NCBI GenBank assembly: GCA_036226585.1
Contig: CP108997.1
Location: 2,108,001-2,172,000 of the forward strand
From: Streptomyces sp. NBC_00708
GTDB lineage: Bacteria; Actinomycetota; Actinomycetes; Streptomycetales; Streptomycetaceae
Reading direction: 5' to 3'
DNA: 64,000 bases
A program made the position numbers and the translations under genes. The notes under the pieces were generated by a model. The model had not been told where the DNA came from and did not search any database. It saw only the letters and a program-made list of their open reading frames with translations. Every line of letters begins with the position of its first letter. Position 1 is the stretch's first letter. Positions 8,985 through 17,433 of this stretch are shown here, one piece after another.

Positions 8985-9295
8985 CGGCCGGGGGCGGCGG
9001 TGCGCACCGTCCCGTGGGGGGTTGTGATGCGTGTTCCCGCTCAGCACCACCTCACGCATGTGACGTGCGCCACATTCGCCGACGGGCCCGTCACCCGAAC
9101 GGCACCGGACCGCCACCACCCGTGCACCCCACCCGTCACCACTGCCGTGACCTGCGGCGATACCGCTTGGCAAGGAGGGCGCGCCGGGCCGTACGGGTGA
9201 GAGCTGACTCGGTGTCAGCAGGCATGGGGGCCGGTCCGGCTGTTGTCTCGGAGTCAGGACACACCCGCCAGCGCCCCAGGTCCGGAGGAAACCCC
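8985..9295. other. Gene-free interval upstream of the sortase-partner gene
   Basis: About 310 nt with no convincing gene. The only visible structure is a 7-bp inverted repeat (ATGCGTG / CACGCAT, about 9028-9060) and a GGAGG site just before the next start. A 57-codon frame from 9027 (MRVPAQHHLTHVT) has no ribosome site and is probably chance. It likely holds the promoter of the sortase pair, but I cannot point to -35/-10 elements. Confidence 0.4.
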
Positions 9296-10150
9296 ATGCG
9301 CCGTCCTGCCCGACTCGTGACCGGCACCGCTGCCGCGGCCCTCGCCGCCGCCGCGCTCGGCCTCAGCGCCGCCGCCCCGTCCGCGTACGGGGACGGGCCC
9401 GCATCCCTGCGGATCACCCCCGCGAGCGCCGCCCCCGGCGCCACGGTCACCGTGGACACCACCGCCTGCGGGAGCGACGGCAGCGCCACCGGCGACGCGA
9501 GCGCACTGGACGCGGCGGAGTTCCCGCTGGCGCCCGCCTCCCTGGAGGAGACCCTGGCCGGCTCCTTCCGGGTGCCCGGCGGCGTCGCGCCCGGGTCGTA
9601 CGGCATCGGCGTGGACTGCGCGAACGGCAAGAAGGCCACCGGTGAGATCGAGGTGAAGGCCGCCAGCTCCTCCCGCGAGGCGTCCGGCGAGGACGGCACC
9701 GAGGACCCCGCCGGGACCGCCGCCGAGTCCGCCGAGACCACGGACTCCCCCGCCTACGACTTCTCCGGCCTGGACGGTCTGGGCAGCGACGAGGACACGG
9801 AGGGCCTGGACAACCTCGACGGCCCGGCCGCCGAGGCCGCCGGTTCCGGCCTCGTCCCGGACGCGCCCACGGCCGCGGGCCGCACCACGCCCACCGAGCG
9901 CCCCGCCCCCTCGGGCCACGAGAGCGCGCCCGGCCGGGACGAGACCGGGGCCGGGCGCGAGACCCCCTCGGGTCACCGCACCTCGGCCGCGCCCACCGCC
10001 CCCTCGGGGCACGTGAAGACCGGAGTCGGCGGCAGCGTCGGCCCGGACACCACCCAGATCGCGGCGGGAGCCGGCGTACTCGCCGCTGCCGCCGTCGGCG
10101 GAGCCTGGCTCCTGCGTCGCCGGGCGAGCGGCACGCGGGACGCCGGCTGA
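9296..10150 (+). CDS. Secreted cell-surface protein, probable class F sortase partner
   Basis: A 284-residue exported protein. It has an N-terminal signal peptide (RRPARLVTGTAAAALAAAA, ending near APSAYG), then a small beta-rich domain (SLRITPASAAPGATVTVDT to about residue 125). A long Ser/Thr/Pro/Gly/Glu-rich, probably disordered linker follows. The end has TGVGGSVGPDT (residues 242-252), a hydrophobic span (about 254-273) and RRR. That is a sortase-like tail (motif, membrane span, positive residues) without LPXTG. ATG at 9296 has GGAGGAAA upstream. The class F sortase gene lies 99 nt downstream. Anchoring by that sortase is inference; it could simply be membrane-retained. Confidence 0.75.
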   Translation: MRRPARLVTGTAAAALAAAALGLSAAAPSAYGDGPASLRITPASAAPGATVTVDTTACGSDGSATGDASALDAAEFPLAPASLEETLAGSFRVPGGVAPGSYGIGVDCANGKKATGEIEVKAASSSREASGEDGTEDPAGTAAESAETTDSPAYDFSGLDGLGSDEDTEGLDNLDGPAAEAAGSGLVPDAPTAAGRTTPTERPAPSGHESAPGRDETGAGRETPSGHRTSAAPTAPSGHVKTGVGGSVGPDTTQIAAGAGVLAAAAVGGAWLLRRRASGTRDAG

Positions 10151-10185
10151 CGGAGGCATCCACCCCTCCGTACCGCCCGGTGTCC

Positions 10186-10212
10186 GTCCCGGTGGCCCCG
10201 CGCCACCGGGAC
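10186..10212 (+). terminator. Hairpin between the surface-protein gene and the sortase gene
   Basis: An 11-bp perfect stem (10186-10196 with 10202-10212) and a 5-nt loop, followed by a partly T-rich stretch (ACCGTTTCCCCCTTT). It could end most surface-protein transcripts and lower sortase expression by partial read-through. Confidence 0.6.
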
Positions 10213-10249
10213 GGGACCGTTTCCCCCTTTCCGCACCCGGAGGACGACC

Positions 10250-10873
10250 GTGTCCCAGAAGGCCAAGGGCTGGCTGCTCGTCGTCGTGGCGCTGGCCGGT
10301 GTCTGGCTGATCCAGAACGGCGCGGGCACCCGGCTCACCCCGCCCGGACCGGCCGCCGCCCAGGCGTTCGCCGCCGGGCCCGCCCTGCTGCCCGGTTCAC
10401 CGGTCGCCGAGCCGTTGCGCCCCTCCGCGCCCGTACGCATCCGGATTCCCGCCATCCGGGTGGACGCCCCGATGATGCGGCTCGGGCTGGGGGCGGACGG
10501 CAGCCTGGACGTACCGCCGGCCGGGAACACCGATATCGCCGGCTGGTACAAGGACGGCACACCGCCCGGCGCCAAGGGCACCGCGATCGTCGCGGGCCAC
10601 GTCGACAACGCCGAGGGCCCCTCCGTCTTCTACGACCTGGGCTCGCTGAAGAAGGGCAGCACCGTCGAGGTGGACCGCCAGGACGGCCGTACCGCCGTCT
10701 TCGCTCTCGACGCGATCGAGGTGTACGAGAACGAGGACTTCCCCGACCAGCGCGTCTACGGCGCGTCCGAGCACGCCTCGCTGCGGCTGATCACCTGCGG
10801 CGGCGGGTACTCCGACGCGACGGGCTACCGGGGGAACGTGGTGGCGTACGCCCACCTCACGGGCGTGCGCTGA
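10250..10873 (+). CDS. Class F sortase
   Basis: A 207-residue membrane-anchored transpeptidase. One N-terminal membrane segment (about residues 8-22) precedes a short linker and a sortase beta-barrel. The catalytic triad is visible: H117 in VAGHVDN, C183 in LITCGGGY and R194 in TGYRGNVVAYAHL. The short size and the ITCGG motif fit actinobacterial class F rather than class E. The GTG start (MSQKAKGWLL) has GGAGGACGACC upstream. It converges on the TauE-like gene with a 3-nt gap. Its likely substrate is the adjacent surface protein. Confidence 0.92.
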   Translation: MSQKAKGWLLVVVALAGVWLIQNGAGTRLTPPGPAAAQAFAAGPALLPGSPVAEPLRPSAPVRIRIPAIRVDAPMMRLGLGADGSLDVPPAGNTDIAGWYKDGTPPGAKGTAIVAGHVDNAEGPSVFYDLGSLKKGSTVEVDRQDGRTAVFALDAIEVYENEDFPDQRVYGASEHASLRLITCGGGYSDATGYRGNVVAYAHLTGVR

Positions 10874-10876
10874 GAC

Positions 10877-11665
10877 TCAGCTGTGCCACTGGTCGAACGC
10901 GAGCTTCGCGACCAGCGAGAAGACGACCACCAGCAGCACCCCGCGTACGAACTCGCTGCCCTTGCGCAGCGCCATCCGCGCGCCGAGCAGCCCGCCCGCC
11001 AGGTTGAAGACCGCCATCAGGGCGGCCAGTTGCCACAGCACGTTGCCCTGGTACGCGAACATCGCGAGCGCCCCGACGTTGGTGCAGACGTTGACGATCT
11101 TGGCGGTGGCGGACGCGGTCACCAGGTCGAGGTGGAGCACGGCGGTCAGGGCCAGCACCAGGAAGGTGCCCGTGCCCGGCCCGAACAGCCCGTCGTACAG
11201 GCCGATGCCGCCGCCGACCAGGACGATCGCGGTGGCCGTACGGGCCCGGGTGACCCGGGGCGGGACACCGTCCCCGGCCGCCCTGCCGAACTGGGGCCGC
11301 AGCATCACGAACGCGGCGACCGCGAGCAGGACCACCATGATCACCGGGCGCAGCACCTCGCTGCTGATCCCGGCGGCGAAGAACGCGCCGGTCATCGAAC
11401 CGGCCAGAGCGACGAGCCCGATCCGGACGGCGGTGCCGACCTTGACCGGCGCCTTGCGCGCGTAGGTGACGGCGGCACCCGAGGTGCCGGCGACGGCGAC
11501 CGCCTTGTTGGTGGCGAGGATCTGCGCGGCCGGCAGGTGCGGCAGCCCGAGCAGCAGCGTGGGCAGCAGGAGCAGCCCGCCGCCGCCGACCACCGCGTCG
11601 ATCCACCCGGCCGCCGCCGCGGCGAGGCACAGCACGACAAGGGTGGTCAGGGCTATGTCCGGCAT
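10877..11665 (-). CDS. TauE/SafE family membrane permease
   Basis: A 262-residue integral membrane protein with about 8 predicted hydrophobic segments, from LTTLVVLCLAAAAAGWID onward. The family signature GWIDAVVGGGGLLLLPTLL is at the N-terminus and a second internal repeat GGGIGLYDGLFGPGTGTFL lies mid-protein. Members export sulfite, sulfonates or other organic anions. The ATG at 11665 gives MPDIALTT; an upstream ATG at 11737 would add a basic stretch not typical of the family. It is divergent from nirB and shares a 282-nt intergenic region containing GlnR-like sites. The substrate is unknown. Confidence 0.88.
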   Translation of the reverse strand: MPDIALTTLVVLCLAAAAAGWIDAVVGGGGLLLLPTLLLGLPHLPAAQILATNKAVAVAGTSGAAVTYARKAPVKVGTAVRIGLVALAGSMTGAFFAAGISSEVLRPVIMVVLLAVAAFVMLRPQFGRAAGDGVPPRVTRARTATAIVLVGGGIGLYDGLFGPGTGTFLVLALTAVLHLDLVTASATAKIVNVCTNVGALAMFAYQGNVLWQLAALMAVFNLAGGLLGARMALRKGSEFVRGVLLVVVFSLVAKLAFDQWHS

Positions 11666-11832
11666 GGGCCCGACCCTATGGAGCGCACGCGTGCGCCGTC
11701 CAACCGTCCCGGTGCCCCGGCGGGAAAGTTGAGCCAACTCTGAGGTTCCCGCAGCCCACGGCCGCTTTCCGGCGCCCGGCCGGCGGCCTCACAGGCCCCG
11801 GCGGCGGGTGCTGAGCGCAAGGTTCCTCCCGG

Positions 11833-11870
11833 GAAACAGCGGGGAACCGGCCGGGTAACACCGCCGGGAC
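11833..11870 (+). promoter_or_regulatory. GlnR-like array of four half-sites upstream of nirB
   Basis: Four pentamers begin exactly 11 nt apart: GAAAC (11833), GAACC (11844), GTAAC (11855) and GGGAC (11866), each separated by 6 nt. This is the known GlnR architecture (GTnAC-n6-GaAAC repeats). Nitrite reductase is a classic GlnR target in actinomycetes. The best pair is GTAAC-n6-GGGAC at 11855-11870. Confidence 0.65.
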
Positions 11871-11947
11871 ACGCTTCCCGTCATGAGCACACAGGCCCGG
11901 CGCCTGTGGCCCTGCCGAAACTGCTCACCGACGACGGAGGCCCCGAG

Positions 11948-14542
11948 ATGCCGGTGTCCACTCCCCCGACCGCCCCCACCTCCAGCTCTCCCGCCGTGCC
12001 CACCCTCGTGGTCGTCGGGCACGGGATGGTCGGCCAGCGTTTCCTGGAGGCCCTGGCCGAGCGCGGGCTGACCGCCGCCGCCGGTACCGCCCGGGTCGTC
12101 GTCCTGTGCGAGGAGCCCCGCGCCGCCTACGACCGGGTCCAGCTGACCTCGTACTTCGCGGGGAAGACCCCGGAGGACCTGTCACTCGTCGAGCCCGGCT
12201 TCATGGAGCGGCACGGCTTCGAGCTGCGGCTCGGCGATCCGGCGGTGTCGGTGGACCGCACGGCCCGTACGGTCACCGCGCGGTCCGGGGAGACGTTCAC
12301 CTACGACACGCTGGTGCTGGCGACGGGGTCCTACCCGTTCGTGCCGCCGGTCCCCGGCAAGGACAGCACCGGCTGCTTCGTCTACCGGACGATCGAGGAC
12401 CTGCTCGCCATCGAGGAGTACGCGAGGACGGCGACGACCGGTGCGGTGGTCGGCGGCGGACTGCTCGGCCTGGAGGCGGCGGGCGCGCTGAAGGGCCTCG
12501 GCCTGGAGACGCACGTGGTGGAGTTCGCGCCCCGGCTGATGCCGGTCCAGGTCGACGAGGGCGGGGGCGCGGCGCTGCTGCGCACCATCGAGGACATGGG
12601 CCTGAGCGTCCACACCGGGGTCGGCACGCAGGAGGTGATCGCGGGCGAGGACGGCGTGGTGACCGGGATGTCGCTCTCCGACGGCTCCGCGCTGGCCACG
12701 GACCTGGTGGTGTTCTCCGCCGGGGTCCGCCCCCGCGACCAGCTGGCCCGGGACTGCGGTCTGGCGGTCGGGGAGCGCGGCGGGATCGTCGTCGACGAGG
12801 AGTGCCGGACCTCCGACCCGGCGGTCTTCGCCATCGGCGAGTGCGCGCTCGCCTCCGACGGCCGGGTGTACGGGCTGGTGGCGCCCGGGTACGAGATGGC
12901 GCTGACGGCCGCCGAGGTGATCACGGGCAAGGAGGCCGCGTTCACCGGCGCCGATCTGTCGACGAAGCTGAAGCTGCTCGGCGTGGACGTGGCCTCCTTC
13001 GGCGACGCGCACGGCACCGCCGAGGGCTGCCTCGACGTCGTCTACGCGGACGCCCGCTCCGGCGTCTACAAGAAGCTGGTGATCGCCCGGGACGGCACCC
13101 TGCTCGGCGGGGTGCTGGTGGGCGACGCCGACCAGTACGGCACGTTGCGCCCGATGACCGGCACCGTCCTGCCGGTCGCCCCGGAGCAGCTGGTGCTGCC
13201 GGCCGGTGCGGGCGGCCCGGTCGTGCTGGGGCCCTCCGCACTGCCGGACGAGGCGGTGATCTGCTCCTGCCACAACGTCACCAAGGGCGCGATCTGCGAG
13301 CACACCACCCTGCCCGAGGTGAAGAAGTGCACCAAGGCGGGCACCGGCTGCGGCAGTTGCGTCAAGGTGATCGGCCAGCTGCTCCCGCAGAGCGCGGACG
13401 CGGGCCTGTGCGGCTGCTTCGCGTACACCCGCAGCGAGCTGTACGAGATCGTCCGCACTCTGGGGATCACCTCGTACGCCGGACTCCTCGACTCGCACGG
13501 GCGCGAGGCGGCGCGCGGCGGTGACGGCTGCGAGGTGTGCAAGCCGGCGGTCGGCTCGGTCATCGCCTCGCTGGCCCCCACGGTCGGCGCGAGCGGCTAT
13601 GTCCTGGACGGCGAGCAGGCGGCCCTCCAGGACACCAACGACCACTTCCTGGCGAACCTCCAGCGCAACGGCTCGTACTCGATCGTGCCGCGCATACCCG
13701 GCGGCGAGATCACCCCGGAGAAGCTGATCGTGATCGGCGAGGTGGCCCGCGACTTCGGGCTCTACACCAAGATCACCGGCGGTCAGCGCATCGACCTGTT
13801 CGGCGCCCGCGTCGACCAGCTGCCGCTGATCTGGACCCGGCTCGTCGACGCGGGCTTCGAGTCCGGGCACGCGTACGGGAAGTCGCTGCGCACGGTCAAG
13901 TCCTGTGTGGGGCAGACCTGGTGCCGCTACGGGGTGCAGGACTCCGTGAAGATGGCGATCGACCTGGAGCTGCGCTACCGGGGCCTGCGCTCCCCGCACA
14001 AGCTGAAGTCGGCGGTCTCGGGCTGCGCCCGGGAGTGCGCGGAGGCCCGGGGCAAGGACTTCGGGATCATCGCCACGGCCGGCGGCTGGAACCTCTACGT
14101 GGGCGGCAACGGCGGCGCGACCCCGCGCCACGCGGATCTGCTCGCCCAGGACCTGTCGGACGCCGAACTGGTCCGGCTCATCGACCGGTTCCTGATGTTC
14201 TACATCCGCACCGCGGACCGGCTGGAGCGCACCTCGGCCTGGCTGGAGCGGATCGAGGGCGGCCTGGAGCACGTCCGGGACGTCGTCGTGCACGACTCGC
14301 TCGGGCTCTGCGACGAGCTGGAGCGGCTGATGGCCGACCACGTCCGCGGCTACCGCGACGAGTGGGCCGAGACCATCAACGACCCGGAGCGGCTGCGCCG
14401 GTTCGTCACCTTCGTCAACGCCCCCGACGCGCCCGACCCGTCGGTGAAGTTCGTCCCGGAACGCGACCAGATCAAGCCCGACCTGGACATCCTCGCGGGC
14501 CCGGTTCTCGCCATCCGCACTCTTGAAGGGACCGCCTCCTGA
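11948..14542 (+). CDS. nirB: Assimilatory nitrite reductase large subunit NirB
   Basis: An 864-residue siroheme enzyme reducing nitrite to ammonia with NAD(P)H. Domains in order: FAD/NAD(P) oxidoreductase (VVVGHGMVGQRFLEAL at the N-terminus, second Rossmann AVVGGGLLGLEAAGAL), a BFD-like [2Fe-2S] domain (C439, C441, C468, C471), and the nitrite/sulfite reductase half. The siroheme/[4Fe-4S] cysteines are C653 and C659 (CVGQTWC) and C693 and C697 (CAREC). I chose ATG at 11948 because GGAGG lies 8 nt upstream; a GTG at 11906 is in frame but has no site. The stop overlaps the nirD start. Nitrogen control by GlnR is suggested by the upstream array. Confidence 0.97.
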   Translation: MPVSTPPTAPTSSSPAVPTLVVVGHGMVGQRFLEALAERGLTAAAGTARVVVLCEEPRAAYDRVQLTSYFAGKTPEDLSLVEPGFMERHGFELRLGDPAVSVDRTARTVTARSGETFTYDTLVLATGSYPFVPPVPGKDSTGCFVYRTIEDLLAIEEYARTATTGAVVGGGLLGLEAAGALKGLGLETHVVEFAPRLMPVQVDEGGGAALLRTIEDMGLSVHTGVGTQEVIAGEDGVVTGMSLSDGSALATDLVVFSAGVRPRDQLARDCGLAVGERGGIVVDEECRTSDPAVFAIGECALASDGRVYGLVAPGYEMALTAAEVITGKEAAFTGADLSTKLKLLGVDVASFGDAHGTAEGCLDVVYADARSGVYKKLVIARDGTLLGGVLVGDADQYGTLRPMTGTVLPVAPEQLVLPAGAGGPVVLGPSALPDEAVICSCHNVTKGAICEHTTLPEVKKCTKAGTGCGSCVKVIGQLLPQSADAGLCGCFAYTRSELYEIVRTLGITSYAGLLDSHGREAARGGDGCEVCKPAVGSVIASLAPTVGASGYVLDGEQAALQDTNDHFLANLQRNGSYSIVPRIPGGEITPEKLIVIGEVARDFGLYTKITGGQRIDLFGARVDQLPLIWTRLVDAGFESGHAYGKSLRTVKSCVGQTWCRYGVQDSVKMAIDLELRYRGLRSPHKLKSAVSGCARECAEARGKDFGIIATAGGWNLYVGGNGGATPRHADLLAQDLSDAELVRLIDRFLMFYIRTADRLERTSAWLERIEGGLEHVRDVVVHDSLGLCDELERLMADHVRGYRDEWAETINDPERLRRFVTFVNAPDAPDPSVKFVPERDQIKPDLDILAGPVLAIRTLEGTAS

Positions 14543-14901
14543 TGACCACGCAGACGCTGGAGACCGCGCAGGACACCCGCAGCATCCGGCTCGCCGCCGG
14601 GGACGGCTGGGTCACGGTGTGCGACCGCTCGCTGCTGACCCCGGGCCGCGGGGTCGCCGCCCTCCTCCCGGACGGCCGGCAGGTCGCGCTCTTCCTGGAC
14701 CGGGCGGGGCGGACGTACGCCATCGACAACCGCGACCCGTTCACCGGCGCCTACGTCCTCTCGCGCGGCCTGGTCGGCTCGGACGGCGGGCAGCCCTTCG
14801 TCGCCTCGCCCCTGCTCAAACAGCGCTTCGACCTGGCGACGGGCGCCTGCCTGGACGACGACGAGGTCTCCGTACCGGTCTTCGAGGTCCGCGCGGACTG
14901 A
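14542..14901 (+). CDS. nirD: Nitrite reductase small subunit NirD
   Basis: A 119-residue Rieske-like subunit that associates with NirB. The fold is recognisable (WVTVCDRSLLTPGRGVAALL, QVALFLDRAGRTYAIDNRDP, FTGAYVLSRGLVG, PLLKQRFDLATGACLDD), but the Rieske Cys-His pairs are absent, as is normal for NirD, which binds no cluster. Its ATG shares one base with the nirB stop (TGATG), so translation is coupled. A strong hairpin follows 11 nt after the stop. Confidence 0.95.
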   Translation: MTTQTLETAQDTRSIRLAAGDGWVTVCDRSLLTPGRGVAALLPDGRQVALFLDRAGRTYAIDNRDPFTGAYVLSRGLVGSDGGQPFVASPLLKQRFDLATGACLDDDEVSVPVFEVRAD

Positions 14902-14911
14902 CACACGGCAG

Positions 14912-14947
14912 CGGCCGGAAGGACCCCCGAACGGGTGCTTCCGGCCG
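14912..14947 (+). terminator. Terminator of nirBD
   Basis: A 10-bp perfect stem, CGGCCGGAAG (14912-14921) with CTTCCGGCCG (14938-14947), and a 16-nt loop. It starts right after the nirD stop. Confidence 0.75.
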
Positions 14948-14975
14948 TCCGCGTTCCCGGTCGTACGCTTGATCC

Positions 14976-15893
14976 ATGAGCCACGGCTGGAGTGCGCGCG
15001 ACATACCCGACCAGAGCGGCCGGACGGCCGTGGTGACGGGGGCCAACAGCGGGATCGGGCTGCACACCGCCCGCGAACTGGCCCGTTGCGGGGCCAGGGT
15101 GCTGCTCGCCTGCCGCGACGGACGACGCGGCAAGGAGGCGGCCGACCGCATCCGGTTCGCGGTGCGCGGCGCGGATGTGGAGTGCGCGGCGCTGGACCTG
15201 GCCGACCTGTCCTCCGTACGCGAGTTCGCGGCGGACTACCGCGCGGACCGGCTCGATCTGCTGATCAACAACGCCGGGGTGATGGCCCTTCCGTACGGGC
15301 GGACCGCCGACGGTTTCGAGACGCAGTTCGGCGTCAACCACCTCGGACACTTCGCGCTCACCGGGCTGCTGCTGCCGAAGCTGCTGGCCACCGAGGGGGC
15401 CCGGGTGGTGACCGTCTCCAGCGGGCTGCACGCGCTGGCCGACATCGACATGGGCGACCTCAACAGCGAGCGGAACTACCGCCGCTGGGTCGCCTACGGG
15501 CGCTCGAAGACCGCCAATCTGCTCTTCGTCCACGAGCTGGCCCGGCGGGCCGCGGCGGCCGGCAGCGGCCTGGTCGCCGCCGCAGCGCACCCCGGCCTCG
15601 CCGCGACCAACCTGCACACGGCGGGGGCCCGGATGGAGCGGCGCAGAGCGGTGGAGCGGGTCATGAGCCTCGCCAACGTCCTCGCCCAGCCCGCGTCGGC
15701 CGGGGCCCTGCCCACGCTGTACGCGGCCACCGCGCCGGGTGTGCGCCCCGACTGGTTCACCGGCCCGCGGCGGGGCTGGCGCGGCGCGCCCGGCCCCTCC
15801 TGGCGGGCGGACCGGACGCGCGACGACGTGGCGGGCGAGCGCCTGTGGGTGGCCTCGGAGCAGCTGACCGGCGTGACGTACGCCGGGCTGTAG
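14976..15893 (+). CDS. Short-chain dehydrogenase/reductase
   Basis: A 305-residue NAD(P)-dependent oxidoreductase resembling the retinol-dehydrogenase/WWOX-like SDR branch. The cofactor motif TGANSGIG is at about residues 22-29, NNAGVMALP at about 93-101, the catalytic Ser in VVTVSSGLHA, and the Tyr/Lys pair in YGRSKTANL near residue 172. The C-terminal extension DWFTGPRRGWRGAPGPSWRAD is typical of this branch. The substrate is unknown. It converges on the VOC gene with one base between the stop codons. Confidence 0.9.
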   Translation: MSHGWSARDIPDQSGRTAVVTGANSGIGLHTARELARCGARVLLACRDGRRGKEAADRIRFAVRGADVECAALDLADLSSVREFAADYRADRLDLLINNAGVMALPYGRTADGFETQFGVNHLGHFALTGLLLPKLLATEGARVVTVSSGLHALADIDMGDLNSERNYRRWVAYGRSKTANLLFVHELARRAAAAGSGLVAAAAHPGLAATNLHTAGARMERRRAVERVMSLANVLAQPASAGALPTLYAATAPGVRPDWFTGPRRGWRGAPGPSWRADRTRDDVAGERLWVASEQLTGVTYAGL

Positions 15894-15894
15894 C

Positions 15895-16305
15895 TCAGCC
15901 CTGGTCCTCGACGGCGGAGGGGTCCATCCAGACGACCTCCCAGATGTGGTGGTCCGGGTCCTGGAAGGACCGGCCGTACATGAAGCCGAGGTCCTGCGGC
16001 TCGTTGGCGGGCGAACCGCCGCTCGCGAGGGCCGCGTCGGCCAGCTCGTCCACCTTCTCGCGGGTGTCGGCGCTGAGCGCGAGGATCACCTCGGTGGACG
16101 TCGAGGCGTCCGCGATCTCCTTCTTGGTGAAGTCCTTGAAGCGCTCCTCCTGGAGGAGCATCGCGAAGATCGTGTCGCTGATGACGAGGCAGGCGGTGCG
16201 CTCGTCGCTGAACTGCGGGTTGAAGGAGTAGCCCAGCTTGCCGTAGAAGCTCTTGGACGTCTCCAGGTCCTTGACCGGCAGGTTCACGAAGATCATCTGA
16301 GGCAT
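15895..16305 (-). CDS. VOC superfamily (glyoxalase/extradiol dioxygenase-like) protein
   Basis: A 136-residue protein with two beta-alpha-beta-beta-beta modules of the vicinal oxygen chelate fold: MIFVNLPVKDLETSKSFYGKLGY at the start and LGFMYGRSFQDPDHHIWEVVWMD at the end. This group (lactoylglutathione lyase-like, PhnB-like) is widespread and its substrates are mostly unknown. ATG at 16305 chosen (MPQMIFVNLP); the longer frame upstream is basic and not family-like. The next gene upstream is an ArsR-like regulator on the same strand, 123 nt away. Confidence 0.85.
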   Translation of the reverse strand: MPQMIFVNLPVKDLETSKSFYGKLGYSFNPQFSDERTACLVISDTIFAMLLQEERFKDFTKKEIADASTSTEVILALSADTREKVDELADAALASGGSPANEPQDLGFMYGRSFQDPDHHIWEVVWMDPSAVEDQG

Positions 16306-16428
16306 GGCCGTCTCGCTCTCTCGGTGCGTGGTTCCGTGTGCGTCTGTCGAACGCTTCTCGACAGGTAGACGCCGGGCCCGCCCGGAAGTCATCGGTGCGG
16401 GCCGCACATCCTTTCCGTACGGTCCGGC

Positions 16429-17433
16429 TCAGGAAACCGCCAGCGGCGCCCCGCCCCGCAGCAGCGAGCCGCCCAGCGGGGTCAGGGTGTGCAGGACCGA
16501 GCCGCCGTGCCGCAGGGTGTGGACGAGGCCCGCCTCGCGCAGGACGCAGGCGTGCTGGCTGGCCGAGGCGAGGGAGACCCCGGCGCGCCGGGCCAGTTCG
16601 CTCGTCGTGCAGCCGTCGCCGATGGCCCGCAGGACCGTGGAGCGGGTCTGTCCGAGGAGCCGGCCGAGCCGGGGGCCCGGTTCGGCGAAGGCGGGGGCGG
16701 CCGGGTGCGCGACCGGGTAGACCAGGACGGGCGGGAGCAGCGGGTCGCGCAGGACGACGGGGGTGCCCCGGCAGAAGTACGAGGGCTGGAGGAGCAGTCC
16801 GCGCCCGTCCAGACGGAGGTCCCGGTCGACGGGGTAGTCCGCCTCCAGGATGGGTGCCCGCCACCGGATGACCGGCGGGAGGGAGGCGAGCAGTTCGTCG
16901 GTGCCGCCGTCCAGGAGGGCGCGGCCCCGGATCGCGCGGTCGGCCTCGACGGCGGACTGGATGTGCGGCCAGTACGGCTCGACGGCGGCGCGGTGGTAGT
17001 CCCGTAAGGCGCCGACGAGCCGGCCCAGCGGCTGGGCGCCGCCCGCGCGCAGCGGCTCCAGGCGGGCGCGCCGGGCCGTGCGCCGGGCGCCGGGCGGTCC
17101 CGACTCCTCCAGGACGGCGATCTCGGCGCGCAGGCGCTCGGGCGGCGTGGCGCGCACGGCTTCCATTCCGGCGTCGAGTCCGAGTGGTTCGGCGCTTTCC
17201 TGAGAAGGCGTCAGGAAGTCGGGGAAATATCCGCGCTGCGGAACGACCGCGGACAGCAGACGTACTTCACCGCTCAACCTCGGGCGGGTTTCCGAGCGCC
17301 ATTTCCCGAAGACCGCGGAAGCCCTCCGGTCCCTCAGCCGGTGAAAGCTGAGAATGGTCTCCCACAGCGCGTCCGGCCCGGCGGCCATCCGCACCCTGGA
17401 AAGGTCCCATCCGGAGACATGGATACGCAGCAC
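16429..17433 (-). CDS. ArsR-like winged-helix transcriptional regulator, with a TTA codon
   Basis: A 334-residue protein. The last 75 residues form an ArsR-type winged helix (STVLRAIGDGCTTSELARRAGVSLASASQHACVLREAGLV). The N-terminal 230 residues form an uncharacterised actinobacterial domain of the DUF5937 type (VLRIHVSGWDLSRVRMAAGPDALWETILSFHRL). The GTG at 17433 has GGGAG upstream. Codon 143 (17005-17007) is TTA in the frame GCC-TTA-CGG, so translation should depend on the rare leucyl-tRNA BldA. Palindromes TTGCACCTGCAA (17448-17459) and GCAATTGC (17456-17463) lie just upstream and may be an autoregulatory operator. Targets are unknown. Confidence 0.85.
   Translation of the reverse strand: MLRIHVSGWDLSRVRMAAGPDALWETILSFHRLRDRRASAVFGKWRSETRPRLSGEVRLLSAVVPQRGYFPDFLTPSQESAEPLGLDAGMEAVRATPPERLRAEIAVLEESGPPGARRTARRARLEPLRAGGAQPLGRLVGALRDYHRAAVEPYWPHIQSAVEADRAIRGRALLDGGTDELLASLPPVIRWRAPILEADYPVDRDLRLDGRGLLLQPSYFCRGTPVVLRDPLLPPVLVYPVAHPAAPAFAEPGPRLGRLLGQTRSTVLRAIGDGCTTSELARRAGVSLASASQHACVLREAGLVHTLRHGGSVLHTLTPLGGSLLRGGAPLAVS

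Noticed and set aside
9027..9200. 57-codon frame MRVPAQHHLTHVT upstream of the sortase partner
   Set aside because: No ribosome site and no recognisable features.
11906..11947. Alternative GTG start of nirB adding 14 residues
   Set aside because: GGAGG lies 8 nt before the ATG at 11948 and nothing suitable precedes the GTG.
11883..12071. Small frame starting ATG at 11883 before nirB
   Set aside because: It overlaps nirB out of frame and becomes a Pro/Arg-rich shadow. The ACAGGC/GCCTGT hairpin inside it is short.
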